A stretch of 64,000 nucleotides of DNA from an uncultured Bacteroidota bacterium (GCA_937899625.1 CALCCB010000075.1:20485-84484), one strand, 5' to 3'. Shown: positions 1-10,031, numbered from the stretch's first letter. Translations and numbers: made by a program. The notes: generated from the sequence alone by a model not told the origin.

Positions 1-1064
1 ATTTTCTTAGAAATACTCAATCCGATACCGGATCCACCGTATTCGTCTCTCAAGTGAAGTCTGGTAAACACTTCAAAAATTTTCTTGCGGTCTTTGGGAT
101 CGATCCCTATACCATTATCTGTTACTGTAACTACAACATCCCCTTTTTCATTCCGAATGCCTTTAACAGAAATAATCGCTTTCTGGCCATTAGGCTGGTA
201 AGTTATTGCATTGCTGATCAGGTTTTGAAAAACATGCTTTAGAGGTGAATCCATACCTTGAACCTTTGGAAGTTTTTCCACCTCAATTCTAGCTTCTGAA
301 GAATCGATCTTTCTTTTCAAAGAAAGTAGGACATCGTTCATGATTTCGTTCAAATCCACTTCTTTAAAATCATTATCCGACAATTTTCCGGCCCTTGAAA
401 ATTCAAGCATATCGGTAATTAGCGTTTTCATTCGGTCAGCTCCATCTATCGCATAATTTATATACTTTTTCCCTTTCTCATCGAGTATCGGATTGTATTT
501 TTTCTCCAATAATTGCAGAAATCCTGTGATCATCCTCAAAGGTTCTTGAGTATCATGTGAAGCCACATAAATGAATTGTTCAAGCTCCTCATTCTTCTCA
601 GTAAGTTGAATCGTTTTTTCATTCACCAGGTTTTTTAGATGCAGCGCTCTATCATCTAATTCCCGAATCATTTCATTTGCTTGAAGTAGATTAGAAATAC
701 GTAATTCGAGCTCTACCAAATCAAAGGGCTTCCGCAAGATATCATGTGCTCCTGCTTTAAGAACATCTTTTAATGTGTCTTGAGAAACATCTGCTGTGAG
801 TACCATTATTCGCATGGCACCTTCCAGATATTTTTGCTCGGAAAGCCAATTTAGAATATCTGTTCCCGAAAGATATGGCATCATGACATCCAACAATATG
901 AGGTCAGGCTCATTTGTTTTCACCAAATGCTCTACATCTCTTGAATCATTAGTTGACACATAGTTTGTATAGCCATTGATCATTAAAAAATTTTCCAGCA
1001 ATATGGTATTTGCTATTTGATCATCTACGATCAATATTCTGGCTTTTTGATTATGAGACTTCAT
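1..1064 (-). CDS. Response regulator-histidine kinase hybrid (C-terminus cut by window edge)
   Basis: Reading the minus strand from the ATG at 1064 gives 354 open codons running off the window. An N-terminal REC domain (residues about 7-125) has the early acidic pair IVDDQ, the phosphoacceptor in LILLDVMMP and the conserved Lys in LRKPFD. A coiled coil leads to a HisKA domain with the H-box core ASHDTQEPLR, then an HATPase domain with NLISNA, TDNGIGID and GSGIGLSISKK, so only the last few residues are missing. No membrane segment is visible, so it should be cytoplasmic. It starts 10 bp after the nine-PAS kinase on the same strand and is probably co-transcribed. The REC domain could take phosphate from that kinase, making a relay (inference). 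The output partner is not in the window. Confidence 0.88.
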   Translation of the reverse strand, partial: MKSHNQKARILIVDDQIANTILLENFLMINGYTNYVSTNDSRDVEHLVKTNEPDLILLDVMMPYLSGTDILNWLSEQKYLEGAMRIMVLTADVSQDTLKDVLKAGAHDILRKPFDLVELELRISNLLQANEMIRELDDRALHLKNLVNEKTIQLTEKNEELEQFIYVASHDTQEPLRMITGFLQLLEKKYNPILDEKGKKYINYAIDGADRMKTLITDMLEFSRAGKLSDNDFKEVDLNEIMNDVLLSLKRKIDSSEARIEVEKLPKVQGMDSPLKHVFQNLISNAITYQPNGQKAIISVKGIRNEKGDVVVTVTDNGIGIDPKDRKKIFEVFTRLHLRDEYGGSGIGLSISKK

Positions 1065-1074
1065 TTGTATATGA

Positions 1075-4000
1075 TTAATGGTCTAAATAACTATCTAGTA
1101 TGTCTAGAAAACAAGCTATATCAATCGGTTTTGTTATATAATGTGCAGCTCCTTCCTTTTTCAGTTTTTTGATATTGTCTTCAGTTGCATCAGCACTGAC
1201 AATAATTACAGGGATGTCTTTACAGTTCTTTTCTTTCTTTAGCTTTTTCAGGACTTCTGATCCATGCATATCAGGAAGATCCAAATCCAGAAGCACCAGG
1301 TCTGGCAAACAATCAATAACCTGAGCTATACCTTCTTTACCGCTTATTGAGTATGCCAAATCAAATTTTGGCCTTTTTAATTTGAAGATATCTTTCACCA
1401 GATTTAGATTCATCTCGTTGTCTTCAATGTACACTACTGAAGCTTTCTTTTTAGCTACAACTATTTTTTCAAGCTCCCTTTGCTTAACCTCAAAAAGAGC
1501 TAAATTATCTGAAGTACATTTTGGAAATTCAAACCAGAATGTTGAACCTTGCCCTGGTTCACTTTCTAAACCAATATTTCCGTTAAGTGCCTGCACTAAC
1601 TCTTTGGTAACTGCCAACCCCAACCCGGTACCTTCAATTGAAGAATTTTGTGCGCCCAGCCTTTCAAATGGATTGAACAATTTAGCCTGGTCGTTTGCGG
1701 AAATCCCAATGCCTGTATCCTTTACATTCACTCTGATCATCGTTATTCCACCTTCAGATTCCATTGGCTCCAGGCTTAGATACACCTTGCCATTCTCATT
1801 ATTGTATTTGATCGCATTGCTTATCAAGTTGGTAAGGATCTGATTTATTCTCTGATTGTCGGCTATAACTTTGTATTCATCATTTATACTTTTATCATAA
1901 ACGATCTGTATTTTCTCCTTTTCTGCTAATGGAGCAACCATTGCACAAATACTTTTAATCGAATTTGTAATATTCACAGGTTCAATTGAAAGATTAATAG
2001 AACCGGCTTCAATACGTGAGATTTCAAGAACCTCATTGATCAGTTGTAACAAATGCCTGCCACTGGTAAGGATATGCTTTACTGATGCTTCTTGAGTGTC
2101 ACTCAGTTCCCCCATTTCCAGTAACTGTGCAAACCCAAGAATTGAATTCATTGGAGTTCGCAACTCATGACTCATTCTGGACAAGAAATTACTTTTTGAA
2201 GCGTTGGCTTCTTCTGCGGATCTTCTCGCCTGGATCAATTCGATCTCTTTTTGCGTTTGTTCAGTTACGTCACGGGCTACTGCATAAATGAAATTCCCAA
2301 CGGGAGATGAGTACCACTCTATGAAACGATACCCTCCTTCCTTTGTTCTATATCTGTTCACGAACTTAACAATTCGGCGGTTATTCTGAAGATCTGCCAT
2401 TGCAGCTAAAGTTGAGTCAATATCTTCCTCATGCACAAACTCCAAGAACTGTGCTCCCTCCAGTTCAGACCTCTTGTAATGCAAAACATCTTCAAAGGCC
2501 TTGCTCAACTTTATAAATTGACCTTGTTGATTAGCAATGCATAGCATATCCAAAGAAACTTCGAAGAATGTTTCCAAACGACTAACGGCAGCCATCAACT
2601 CTGACGTTCGTTCTTTCACTTTCTCTTCCAGTTTCAAATTAAGTTCAATGATCTCATTTTCAATTTTTTTCCTTTCTGTTATATCAATAACAGATATTGA
2701 AATGAACTGATCATTACCTTGTTGATCGGATATTATTGAAGCATTGATCAAAGCGGGGAAGGTTTGACCTTCATTTTTTCTGTGTTCAAGCTCTGCGGAA
2801 TTGATACGCTTTAGAGCCAATAACCGTTTCCTCAACACCATGTGTTGAGGCACTGAAACATCACTCAAATGATCAACATAGTTTTTCCCGATCACGTTCT
2901 CCTTAGCAATATCATGCATTTCTGCATAGTACTCGTTACAATACAAGATTTGCCCATCCATGTCAGTAATTAACCTTCCGTTTACTGCATCGTCAAATAC
3001 TTCTTTAAAAAGATTAATTTCTTCTTCCTGCTTTAGCTTTTCTGTAATATTCTCCTGGATAGCTACATAATTTTCGATCTCTCCATTATCGTTAAAGACC
3101 GGGAATATGGTAGAGGATTCAAAGATAGGATCACCATTTTTTGTTCTGTTTTTAAACCGCCCCTTCCACGTTTCTCCCTTCCTGATCGTGTCCCATAGTT
3201 CTTTTGTCGAATCAGGCTCATCCCTATCAAAGCGCCACATACCGGGTTTTTGACCTATAATTTCCTGTTCGGAGTAGCCCAACTGTTTAATTACATTAGG
3301 ATTGATGTATTCAATACTACCCACTTTATCAGTCATGACCACACTTACCGGACTCTGGTTCACGATCTGAGAAAGCTGATGTACCCTTTTAAGATTTTCC
3401 TTTTCAATGGCAATGTCACGCCAAAGTACAAGTATGGAGTCTTTCCCTTGATATACCGTTTTGGTAAGATTGACTTCTGCCAAGAATGGCTCACCTGTTA
3501 CTTTAAGGTGTACCCATTCAAATTGAATACTGCCCTCCTTGTATACAGCATCGAAATATTCACGAGCCATTTCAGCAGATGTTTTACCATTTGGTTGAAA
3601 CTCCGGAGAAATCATCGCTGGTGGCATGTTAATGATCTGATCCCTCGTAGCATTCATCAACTTTTCAGACGCGCGATTGCATTCAACAAAATGTTCTTCC
3701 TGTATCACCAAATATGCCTGTGGAGAGTCATAGAACAAGGTCTTGAAGTTTTCTTCGCTCTGTTTGATCTTCTCCTGGATCTTCCTTTCTTCAGTGATAT
3801 CGCGCCATAAACACAAAATTGATTCACGTCCATTATATTCTGTTATGAACAGGTCAACATGTGTAAGGATAGTCAAACCATTTTGTTTTTTATGTGTCCA
3901 TTCGAAACTAAAGTTCCCCTCTTTCTTTACTTTATCAAAATATTGTTCCGCTAGCACTTTGGAAGTAACCCCATTCAATTGGATCTTCGGTGAAATTTGT

Positions 4001-5715
4001 TCCGGTCTTTTTCCAACAATGTATTCCCTATCCGAAGCCATTAATTTCATGGATGTCTCGTTGCATTCCACAAACTTATTATCCTGAATTACTAAATATG
4101 CTTGTGGGGATTCATAGAACAACGATTTGAAATTGGCAACACTCGCTTCGATCTTTTTCGCCTGCTCTTTTTCAAGCGTAATGTCCGAAGCATTCAATAG
4201 AACTGCCTCAACAGACCCATGCTGATTGATTACCGGTTGAAAGGAAGATTTGAAATACCGTGTTTGGCCATTTAATTCTAGTTCGATGACCTCACTGATC
4301 CCTTCTTTGGTTTCAATGATCGTTTTGATGTCCTTATCAATGTTTTTTTGTCGATCTTTCGGAAAAATGCTTTTCAAATTGAACTTTGAGGCGATTGCCT
4401 CTTCTACACTCATCCCAACCATTTTGGCAGCATGATCATTCGCAAAAAGTGCCCCCCCTTTAGGATCAAACATCGCTATGATCCCATCTGAACTTTCTAC
4501 TAAGGAGCGGTATTTGGCTTCGCTTTCCTTAATCAATCGTTCACTCATTACTTCTTTTGTAATGTTGGAAGTCATGATCATGACGCTTACAGGTTCATCT
4601 GTAATCTTATCCAAGACCTGAAAATTGGACCTGAACCAGATTTCCTTTCCTTGAATCACCACAGATCTTTCGGTAGTAAACCCTTCGTTCTCCTTGATCG
4701 CTTTTCGGACATTTTTCATTACAGCATCCCCATCAGTCTTTCCCATTGTTTCCCAGATGGTTTTTCCAATAAAAAAGTCAGGTGTTTGACCGATCATAGC
4801 TGCTGATTTGGAATTAACCAAAATGTAGTGCCCATTTTCATCGACCACCGATACGAGGGCATCTGCTGCTTCTATCAATGAACGATATTTTCTTTCATTG
4901 TAGAGCAGCTTTTCTTGCATCTTGATAAGTTCAGTATTATCAATTCCAGTACAAATTATCTCAAAAGGATTTCCTAATTCATCCAGCTCTAATTTAAAGT
5001 CCCATAATGTGTGCAATATACCGCCATCTTCTTTCGGCTTATCCATTTGGACTTTAACAATATGACTCGGTTTAGATATACATTCTTTTATTTTTTCGAG
5101 AACCATCTCATGGTGGTAGCTCATAACACTGTCTAAAGCCGATTCACCTATGCCCTTTTTATCGATATGGGCTTTTTTAAAACTTTTAAGATAAGAACGG
5201 TTGGCAAACTTTATTATTCCTTCCATATCTGTTATTACAAGAAAGGCGGTTTGTGCATTAATAAATTTTTCCAGATTGTTTCTTTGATGATTCAAAGACC
5301 TTATGTTTCTACCAATATCATTTTCTAGCTTTCTCGAATAAGTGATGTCATCACACAACACGAAAGTTCCTGCAACTTCTAAATTAGATTCTTGAATGTC
5401 CGGTATTACATCAATAGATAAAAATATTTCTTTTGAATGGTTCGTTCTTGAAATTAATTTAAGTATAGTTCCATCGTTAGGACTTCCCGAATTGATTGCA
5501 TTTATTGATGGATTTTGGGTGTAATCAATTTCATGACCGTCATGTGTATAAATATGCCAGGACTCCCAAAAATCAACGCCTTCGGTGTTGCACGGATTTT
5601 GAATGTCGAAAAGTTTCGATGCTGCATTGTTTAAGAAAAGTACATGCCCTTCAACATTTAAATAAATCGCAGGCTTGGTAAAATGGTTTAAGAAATTCTC
5701 AAAATCTTTATTCAT
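1075..5715 (-). CDS. Nine-PAS hybrid sensor histidine kinase with C-terminal receiver
   Basis: A soluble, membrane-segment-free kinase of about 1546 residues. I count nine PAS-like modules in series over residues 1-1150, many followed by a DITxE-type linker helix. Then come HisKA with phosphoacceptor His1183 (MSHELRTPMNS), HATPase with NLISNAIKY, VKDTGIGIS and GTGLGLAV, and a C-terminal REC whose phosphoacceptor is Asp1477 in VLLDLDLPD. The open frame extends ten codons upstream to a TTG at 5745, but the ATG at 5715 is a more natural start. PAS modules five and six are close copies: both contain SPQAYLVIQ and share CLWRDI/VLWRDI endings, so they look like an internal duplication. PAS domains commonly bind haem, flavin or small ligands; none can be assigned here. 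It lies just upstream of the REC-kinase hybrid. Confidence 0.9.
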   Translation of the reverse strand: MNKDFENFLNHFTKPAIYLNVEGHVLFLNNAASKLFDIQNPCNTEGVDFWESWHIYTHDGHEIDYTQNPSINAINSGSPNDGTILKLISRTNHSKEIFLSIDVIPDIQESNLEVAGTFVLCDDITYSRKLENDIGRNIRSLNHQRNNLEKFINAQTAFLVITDMEGIIKFANRSYLKSFKKAHIDKKGIGESALDSVMSYHHEMVLEKIKECISKPSHIVKVQMDKPKEDGGILHTLWDFKLELDELGNPFEIICTGIDNTELIKMQEKLLYNERKYRSLIEAADALVSVVDENGHYILVNSKSAAMIGQTPDFFIGKTIWETMGKTDGDAVMKNVRKAIKENEGFTTERSVVIQGKEIWFRSNFQVLDKITDEPVSVMIMTSNITKEVMSERLIKESEAKYRSLVESSDGIIAMFDPKGGALFANDHAAKMVGMSVEEAIASKFNLKSIFPKDRQKNIDKDIKTIIETKEGISEVIELELNGQTRYFKSSFQPVINQHGSVEAVLLNASDITLEKEQAKKIEASVANFKSLFYESPQAYLVIQDNKFVECNETSMKLMASDREYIVGKRPEQISPKIQLNGVTSKVLAEQYFDKVKKEGNFSFEWTHKKQNGLTILTHVDLFITEYNGRESILCLWRDITEERKIQEKIKQSEENFKTLFYDSPQAYLVIQEEHFVECNRASEKLMNATRDQIINMPPAMISPEFQPNGKTSAEMAREYFDAVYKEGSIQFEWVHLKVTGEPFLAEVNLTKTVYQGKDSILVLWRDIAIEKENLKRVHQLSQIVNQSPVSVVMTDKVGSIEYINPNVIKQLGYSEQEIIGQKPGMWRFDRDEPDSTKELWDTIRKGETWKGRFKNRTKNGDPIFESSTIFPVFNDNGEIENYVAIQENITEKLKQEEEINLFKEVFDDAVNGRLITDMDGQILYCNEYYAEMHDIAKENVIGKNYVDHLSDVSVPQHMVLRKRLLALKRINSAELEHRKNEGQTFPALINASIISDQQGNDQFISISVIDITERKKIENEIIELNLKLEEKVKERTSELMAAVSRLETFFEVSLDMLCIANQQGQFIKLSKAFEDVLHYKRSELEGAQFLEFVHEEDIDSTLAAMADLQNNRRIVKFVNRYRTKEGGYRFIEWYSSPVGNFIYAVARDVTEQTQKEIELIQARRSAEEANASKSNFLSRMSHELRTPMNSILGFAQLLEMGELSDTQEASVKHILTSGRHLLQLINEVLEISRIEAGSINLSIEPVNITNSIKSICAMVAPLAEKEKIQIVYDKSINDEYKVIADNQRINQILTNLISNAIKYNNENGKVYLSLEPMESEGGITMIRVNVKDTGIGISANDQAKLFNPFERLGAQNSSIEGTGLGLAVTKELVQALNGNIGLESEPGQGSTFWFEFPKCTSDNLALFEVKQRELEKIVVAKKKASVVYIEDNEMNLNLVKDIFKLKRPKFDLAYSISGKEGIAQVIDCLPDLVLLDLDLPDMHGSEVLKKLKKEKNCKDIPVIIVSADATEDNIKKLKKEGAAHYITKPIDIACFLDILDSYLDH

Positions 5716-5917
5716 CTTGGGATTTTTAAAATCCAGTAATTTCAACTAAATAGGAAATCCGTATAAAATTAACACTAAATCCAACTAGTTTTACAGAAAC
5801 GTCCATCGAAATTCTATCAAACAAATGCGTTGATTAAATAACCATATTAAATATTAGCACTTTCTTTCGTGCTGAACCAGAAATAATTCATTAAAAACCA
5901 TTTTATTTTTTAAAAAT

Positions 5918-6118
5918 ATGAATTCAGAATTAAATTATACTTCAGCTTTCAAAGAATTACAACAGATCGTCAGCGATATGGAAGACGGAGAGATCACTGT
6001 GGACGAATTGTCCGTGAAAGTAAAACGAGCAGCCGAGCTGATCAAGATCTGTAAGGAAAAGCTTTCCTCAACAGAAGAGGATGTTAGTCAGATCCTTAAA
6101 GAGTTAGAGCGTAATTGA
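5918..6118 (+). CDS. xseB: Exodeoxyribonuclease VII small subunit
   Basis: A 66-residue acidic helical protein with the family signature YTSAFKELQQIVSDMEDGE near the N-terminus and a helical hairpin ending in ILKELERN. The length is normal for XseB (60-80 residues). It is the small subunit that, with XseA, degrades single-stranded DNA to oligonucleotides in the cytoplasm. The large-subunit gene xseA often lies next to xseB but is not in this window; the upstream neighbour is a divergent kinase. An A/T-rich leader precedes the ATG. Identification is good despite the small size. Confidence 0.85.
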   Translation: MNSELNYTSAFKELQQIVSDMEDGEITVDELSVKVKRAAELIKICKEKLSSTEEDVSQILKELERN

Positions 6119-6164
6119 CAAACTTTCTTGTTATTTATTTTTTAAATTTCCAGAAGCGCTTAAT

Positions 6165-6497
6165 ATGGAAAAGATCAAAGAAGAAATGGTGGGCTATCTG
6201 CCCAAGAGCTACAAATTGTTGGAAGGTAAACTGACTTTATTTTCAACGCATATTGCCTTCGATTCTTATCAATACAGTGGAGGTTTAAGTCTGTTGAAAG
6301 CCATTTTTAATCGTGACACCGAAAAAGATGATCCAAGCTTTACGCTTCAATTCAGTGACATTAAAGCCATTACTCAGGGGAAACACGGTCTACAGAAGAA
6401 CGTATTGGAAATCCATGATCAAAACGGTAAAGTATACAGGCTTGTCGTTAGAAGTTATGCCGAATGGGAAGACATCATTCACCACACCATGAGCTAA
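6165..6497 (+). CDS. Small GRAM/PH-like domain protein
   Basis: A 110-residue cytoplasmic protein with no signal peptide or membrane segment. The pattern (KLTLFSTHIAFDSY near residue 25, then LQFSDIKAITQGK and a final helix with YAEWEDIIHHTM) fits a GRAM or bacterial PH-like fold: alternating strands capped by one C-terminal helix, with a typical 'lipid or protein ligand surface' layout. The assignment is from pattern only and the function is unknown. It follows xseB by 46 bp and may be co-transcribed. The next gene begins about 50 bp later. Confidence 0.6.
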   Translation: MEKIKEEMVGYLPKSYKLLEGKLTLFSTHIAFDSYQYSGGLSLLKAIFNRDTEKDDPSFTLQFSDIKAITQGKHGLQKNVLEIHDQNGKVYRLVVRSYAEWEDIIHHTMS

Positions 6498-6544
6498 TTT
6501 CCCAACACATTCCCATCCTTTATCGTTCTATTGAAAACTGCTAT

Positions 6545-8059
6545 ATGAAACAACAACTACTGTTTGCCTTTTTCTTTCTCGGAATCCAAATCAATGCTCA
6601 AATTCAAGACACTACCTTTCATAAAGTGTTTTATGAGTCTACCATGAACATTGTCTCAAAATCAGGAGCCGTAAGTCCCGATGACGGACTGGTAATCGTG
6701 GGTGAGGTGGACAATTCTTACGCCTACATGATGAAGATCGATTCTGCCGGAACCTTTGAATGGTTTAAAAAAGCAGACGCACAATCCGGATTCAAAAAAG
6801 TGATCAGAACCTGGGACTCTACATTTGTTGCAATTGGGGGTCAGTTCAATGTTGGCAATATGGTCAACGACGCATTTATCGTGAAATTTGATGTAAATGG
6901 AGATACACTCTGGACGAAGACCATTGAACATCCAACGGGATTGTCGTTGAACACTACCTCGATCGTAGAAAGTATTGACTCAAATTACCTCATCTGTGGA
7001 TACACATCGGCACAGAACAATTCATTCATGATAAAGATTTCCGCAGCAGGAGATCTTATTTGGAGCACCATTTTCAATCCAATCAACACTTCGTTGGCAC
7101 AAGGGATTACCTATGGCCCTGACAGTACGATCTACATCTGTGGTCAATACAATGATGGGGTCAATTTTGTTTCATCCTATATTGCCTCCTTCGAGCACGA
7201 TGGAACACCAATTTCTTCGACTGGCTATACTTCGGTAGACTTTTATGATATTGTTTATCACATGGATAGTCTTTTTGTTTTGGGAGCTCAGAGCTCAGAG
7301 ATCTTAATTTCAAGAATGGCAACCGATGGACAGATCGATTGGATGAATAGTTATTTCTATGTCTATGACAATACTCTGGATAAAATGCACCTCCACACTA
7401 CCACAAACGGAAACCTTCTCACCATGGTGGGAGACAGAATGTTTACCACGAACGCCATTGAAATAGATCCGGAAGGATCTGTGGTCAACCAGAAGAATTT
7501 GATCATGGATGGAGTTGATCTATTGGAGACACAAAAGAATGGGTACTTTCTTCTGGGTTATGGCCCCCTCTATGGAATTAAGCTACTACAAGTTGACCAT
7601 TTAGGAGTTATACGATTGGATGAAACATTCAGTCCAAACAATGATTGTCTGTGGGATAGTTGGCAATCCATTAACCCAACTATCGTCACACCAGCATCGA
7701 CAACTCTTCAAAGCAATGGAACTTTGGTGGATAATCAATTAGCGATCGCATTCAACTCAGAATTGATCATTGATTACGAGGGCTGTGTAGATATATGGGG
7801 AGGAATCGATGAATCAGACCTACCGGAGATCTCCGTGTATCCTGTTCCGGCAAGTGACAAAGTCAATTTCAAACAGGATCAGGATCTTACTTTCTCACTT
7901 GTGATAACAGACCTAACGGGTAGAATGGTAATTCAAAGAGCAAAAGTGATGGGTGAAACAAGCGTGGATGTATCCGGGCTTCCTCTAGGGAATTACATCT
8001 ACAAGATCACTTTTGGTAATGATCAGGTTAGAACAGGAAAATTGAATATACTTCGGTAA
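6545..8059 (+). CDS. T9SS type A cargo protein with propeller-like repeats
   Basis: A secreted protein of 504 residues. The start is placed at the ATG opening MKQQLLFAFFFLGIQINAQ, a clear signal peptide cleaved after NAQ; a longer in-frame start at 6464 would put 27 non-signal residues in front and overlap the previous gene. The middle holds repeats of the form DAFIVKFDVNGDTLWTKTI and SFMIKISAAGDLIWST, typical of secreted propeller-like repeat proteins. The last 75 residues are a T9SS sorting domain: ISVYPVPASDKVNF, a DLTGR-type strand, and LPLGNYIYKI. The likely fate is export through T9SS and attachment at the cell surface or release. The cargo function is unknown. Its stop abuts the stop of the convergent SCO gene. 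Confidence 0.85.
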   Translation: MKQQLLFAFFFLGIQINAQIQDTTFHKVFYESTMNIVSKSGAVSPDDGLVIVGEVDNSYAYMMKIDSAGTFEWFKKADAQSGFKKVIRTWDSTFVAIGGQFNVGNMVNDAFIVKFDVNGDTLWTKTIEHPTGLSLNTTSIVESIDSNYLICGYTSAQNNSFMIKISAAGDLIWSTIFNPINTSLAQGITYGPDSTIYICGQYNDGVNFVSSYIASFEHDGTPISSTGYTSVDFYDIVYHMDSLFVLGAQSSEILISRMATDGQIDWMNSYFYVYDNTLDKMHLHTTTNGNLLTMVGDRMFTTNAIEIDPEGSVVNQKNLIMDGVDLLETQKNGYFLLGYGPLYGIKLLQVDHLGVIRLDETFSPNNDCLWDSWQSINPTIVTPASTTLQSNGTLVDNQLAIAFNSELIIDYEGCVDIWGGIDESDLPEISVYPVPASDKVNFKQDQDLTFSLVITDLTGRMVIQRAKVMGETSVDVSGLPLGNYIYKITFGNDQVRTGKLNILR

Positions 8060-8731
8060 TCAGTCTTCGTGTTCTTTGCCAAGTAGTATATGAATGTCAT
8101 GGATCAGTTGATCCACTTCCTTGGTTGAGGTTCCATCGTAATAACCACGGATTCGCATTTGCTGATCAACTAGTACGAAATTGTTGGTATGAATGAAATC
8201 ACTTCCAACATCACCTTGGTTTTCTGCTTCAGCAGGTTTTAATACGAAGAATGATTTTCGAGCCAACGCATACAGATCTTCTTTTTTCCCGGTCAGGAAT
8301 TTCCACTGAACATCGTCCGCTTTATGTCCAATGGCATAACGTTTCATTTGTTCAACCGTATCTGTATCGGGATCCACTGTAAAAGAAAGAATCTTAAAAT
8401 CATCTACTCCTTTCAATGACTTTTGAACGCGCTGCATCTGTGTATTCATCACCGGACAGATCGTTTGACAAGTCGTAAAGAAATATTCTGCCACGAATAC
8501 TTTTCCTTTTACATCAGCATGTGAAATCGTTTTGCTATTCTGATCCTGAAACGAAAACGATCCTATTGTGTGTCCATAACCAATACGAAGCAATTCGGGA
8601 TCAACCATTTCCTCTTCAAGATCTGTCGGATTGATAAAAGGAAGTTCTTCCTTCTCTTTCGGGCGGATCATAAAGTATGTAAACGTGATCCCTGCGATTG
8701 AAAAAATGATCAAAAACCAGGTTCGGTTCAT
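8060..8731 (-). CDS. SCO1/SenC family copper chaperone-like protein
   Basis: A 223-residue protein with an N-terminal membrane anchor (NRTWFLIIFSIAGITFTYFMI) and a periplasmic thioredoxin-like domain. The Cu-binding motif CxxxC is seen in FTTCQTICPVMN, and the third ligand His in DFIHTNNFVLVD. SCO proteins deliver copper to the CuA centre of cytochrome c oxidase or act as thiol reductants there. No oxidase genes lie in the window. In Bacteroidota SCO genes often sit near oxidase or YHS/nitrous-oxide genes, so here it appears isolated. It ends exactly against the convergent T9SS gene. Confidence 0.9.
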   Translation of the reverse strand: MNRTWFLIIFSIAGITFTYFMIRPKEKEELPFINPTDLEEEMVDPELLRIGYGHTIGSFSFQDQNSKTISHADVKGKVFVAEYFFTTCQTICPVMNTQMQRVQKSLKGVDDFKILSFTVDPDTDTVEQMKRYAIGHKADDVQWKFLTGKKEDLYALARKSFFVLKPAEAENQGDVGSDFIHTNNFVLVDQQMRIRGYYDGTSTKEVDQLIHDIHILLGKEHED

Positions 8732-8745
8732 GGGATAATTATTAC

Positions 8746-9972
8746 TTATTGAGGGTTTTGCTGTGGCCTTTTGAAGTTCTTCTTCTTTCGGAAGGGTTTT
8801 TTCTTCTTATTGCTTCGTTGTTCGATCTTCCATTCAGGGCCGGGTCCGAGTTCTTCTGGAACCGGAATTCTCTCTACCTCAGCCTCGATCAAACGCTCGA
8901 TCTGCGCAAGCTTTCTCATGTCCTTCGGGTTTACCAAAGTGACCGCCTCTCCTTTTGTATTTGCTCTTGCTGTTCTTCCCACGCGATGTACATAATCTTC
9001 AGCATCAAAAGGTGTGTCGAAATTGATCACCATATTGATCTCCTTGATATCAATACCACGACTCATGACATCGGTCGCGACAAGTATTCTGATACGTCTC
9101 GATCGGAACCCTCTCAAGATCTCTTCTCTTTCTTCCTGGGTTCGGTTAGAAGACATCCCTTTCGATTGAAATCCTGCTGTTCTCAATTCTCTAACGATCT
9201 CATTCACCTTACTTTTTGATGAAGTAAAGATGATGATACTGACATATTCAGGTCTTTCCTTTAAGATAGATGCGATCAGCTTGATCTTCTGTTCATCGTA
9301 AGCAAGATAAACGGATTGCTTCACCCCTGCAGCAGGCTTGGATATTGACAACGTGATCTCCTCCGGGTAAGAAAGGATCCTTTTGGCAAGATCCCTGATC
9401 TTTGGCGGCATTGTGGCACTGAACATTAGATTCTGACGATTGTCAGGTAACTGACTAATGATCTGCAAGATATCTTCAGCAAATCCCATGTCCAGCATCT
9501 TGTCTGCTTCGTCCAGAATCAAATGTTGAAGATTACTGAAATCAACATAACCCATAGCGATGTGTGAAAGCAACTTTCCGGGAGTAGCCACGATAATATC
9601 GGTCCCTTCGGAAAGCGTTTTCTTCTGTTCATCAAAATCTTTCCCGCTACCACCTCCATAAATCGCTATTGATCCGACAGAAACAAAGTAAGACAATCCC
9701 TGGATCTCCTGTTCGATCTGCATCGCGAGCTCTCTCGTCGGAACGATGATCAGCGTGTTGATCGAAGTATCTTCTTTACCGGTAAGTTTATGTAGGATCG
9801 GTAGAATGAATGCTGCTGTCTTCCCTGTACCAGTCTGAGCACAGGCGATGAGGTCTCTCCCTTCAAGGATCAAAGGGATCGCTTGTTGCTGAATCGGGGT
9901 CGCATTGATAAACCCCATATGGTCAATGGCGTCAAGGATCTGATCGTTAAGGCCGAGTTCTGTAAATTTCAT
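8746..9972 (-). CDS. DEAD-box RNA helicase (RhlE-like)
   Basis: A 408-residue ATP-dependent RNA helicase. All core motifs are visible: Q motif TPIQQQAIP, Walker A AQTGTGKT, PTRELAMQ, DEAD in LDEADKMLDMG, SAT, VATDVMSRGIDI and HRVGRTAR. A short basic tail (KKKKPFRKKKNFKRP) should help RNA binding. The start is set at the ATG giving MKFTELGLNDQ, the normal opening of the family. The longer open frame to 10161 runs through the small gene upstream in another frame and is rejected. Members work in ribosome assembly, RNA decay and cold adaptation. An intrinsic terminator ends only about 30 bp before the ATG, so either a promoter hides in that gap or the gene depends on read-through. Confidence 0.93.
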   Translation of the reverse strand: MKFTELGLNDQILDAIDHMGFINATPIQQQAIPLILEGRDLIACAQTGTGKTAAFILPILHKLTGKEDTSINTLIIVPTRELAMQIEQEIQGLSYFVSVGSIAIYGGGSGKDFDEQKKTLSEGTDIIVATPGKLLSHIAMGYVDFSNLQHLILDEADKMLDMGFAEDILQIISQLPDNRQNLMFSATMPPKIRDLAKRILSYPEEITLSISKPAAGVKQSVYLAYDEQKIKLIASILKERPEYVSIIIFTSSKSKVNEIVRELRTAGFQSKGMSSNRTQEEREEILRGFRSRRIRILVATDVMSRGIDIKEINMVINFDTPFDAEDYVHRVGRTARANTKGEAVTLVNPKDMRKLAQIERLIEAEVERIPVPEELGPGPEWKIEQRSNKKKKPFRKKKNFKRPQQNPQ

Positions 9973-10000
9973 TGCATCAAAGGTAGGATAAATCCTTGTC

Positions 10001-10031
10001 AACAAAAAAACGGGTGGTAAAACCACCCGTT
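10001..10031 (-). terminator. Rho-independent terminator after the small basic protein gene
   Basis: A perfect 10-bp inverted repeat (arms 10009-10018 and 10022-10031, loop AAA). On the minus strand it is followed by a run of seven T. It lies 8 bp after the small basic protein gene and 30 bp before the helicase ATG, so it might also act as an attenuator for the helicase. Confidence 0.85.

Noticed and set aside
5716..5745. TTG start ten codons upstream of the nine-PAS kinase ATG
   Set aside because: The extra residues add no domain part; the ATG at 5715 is the simpler choice.
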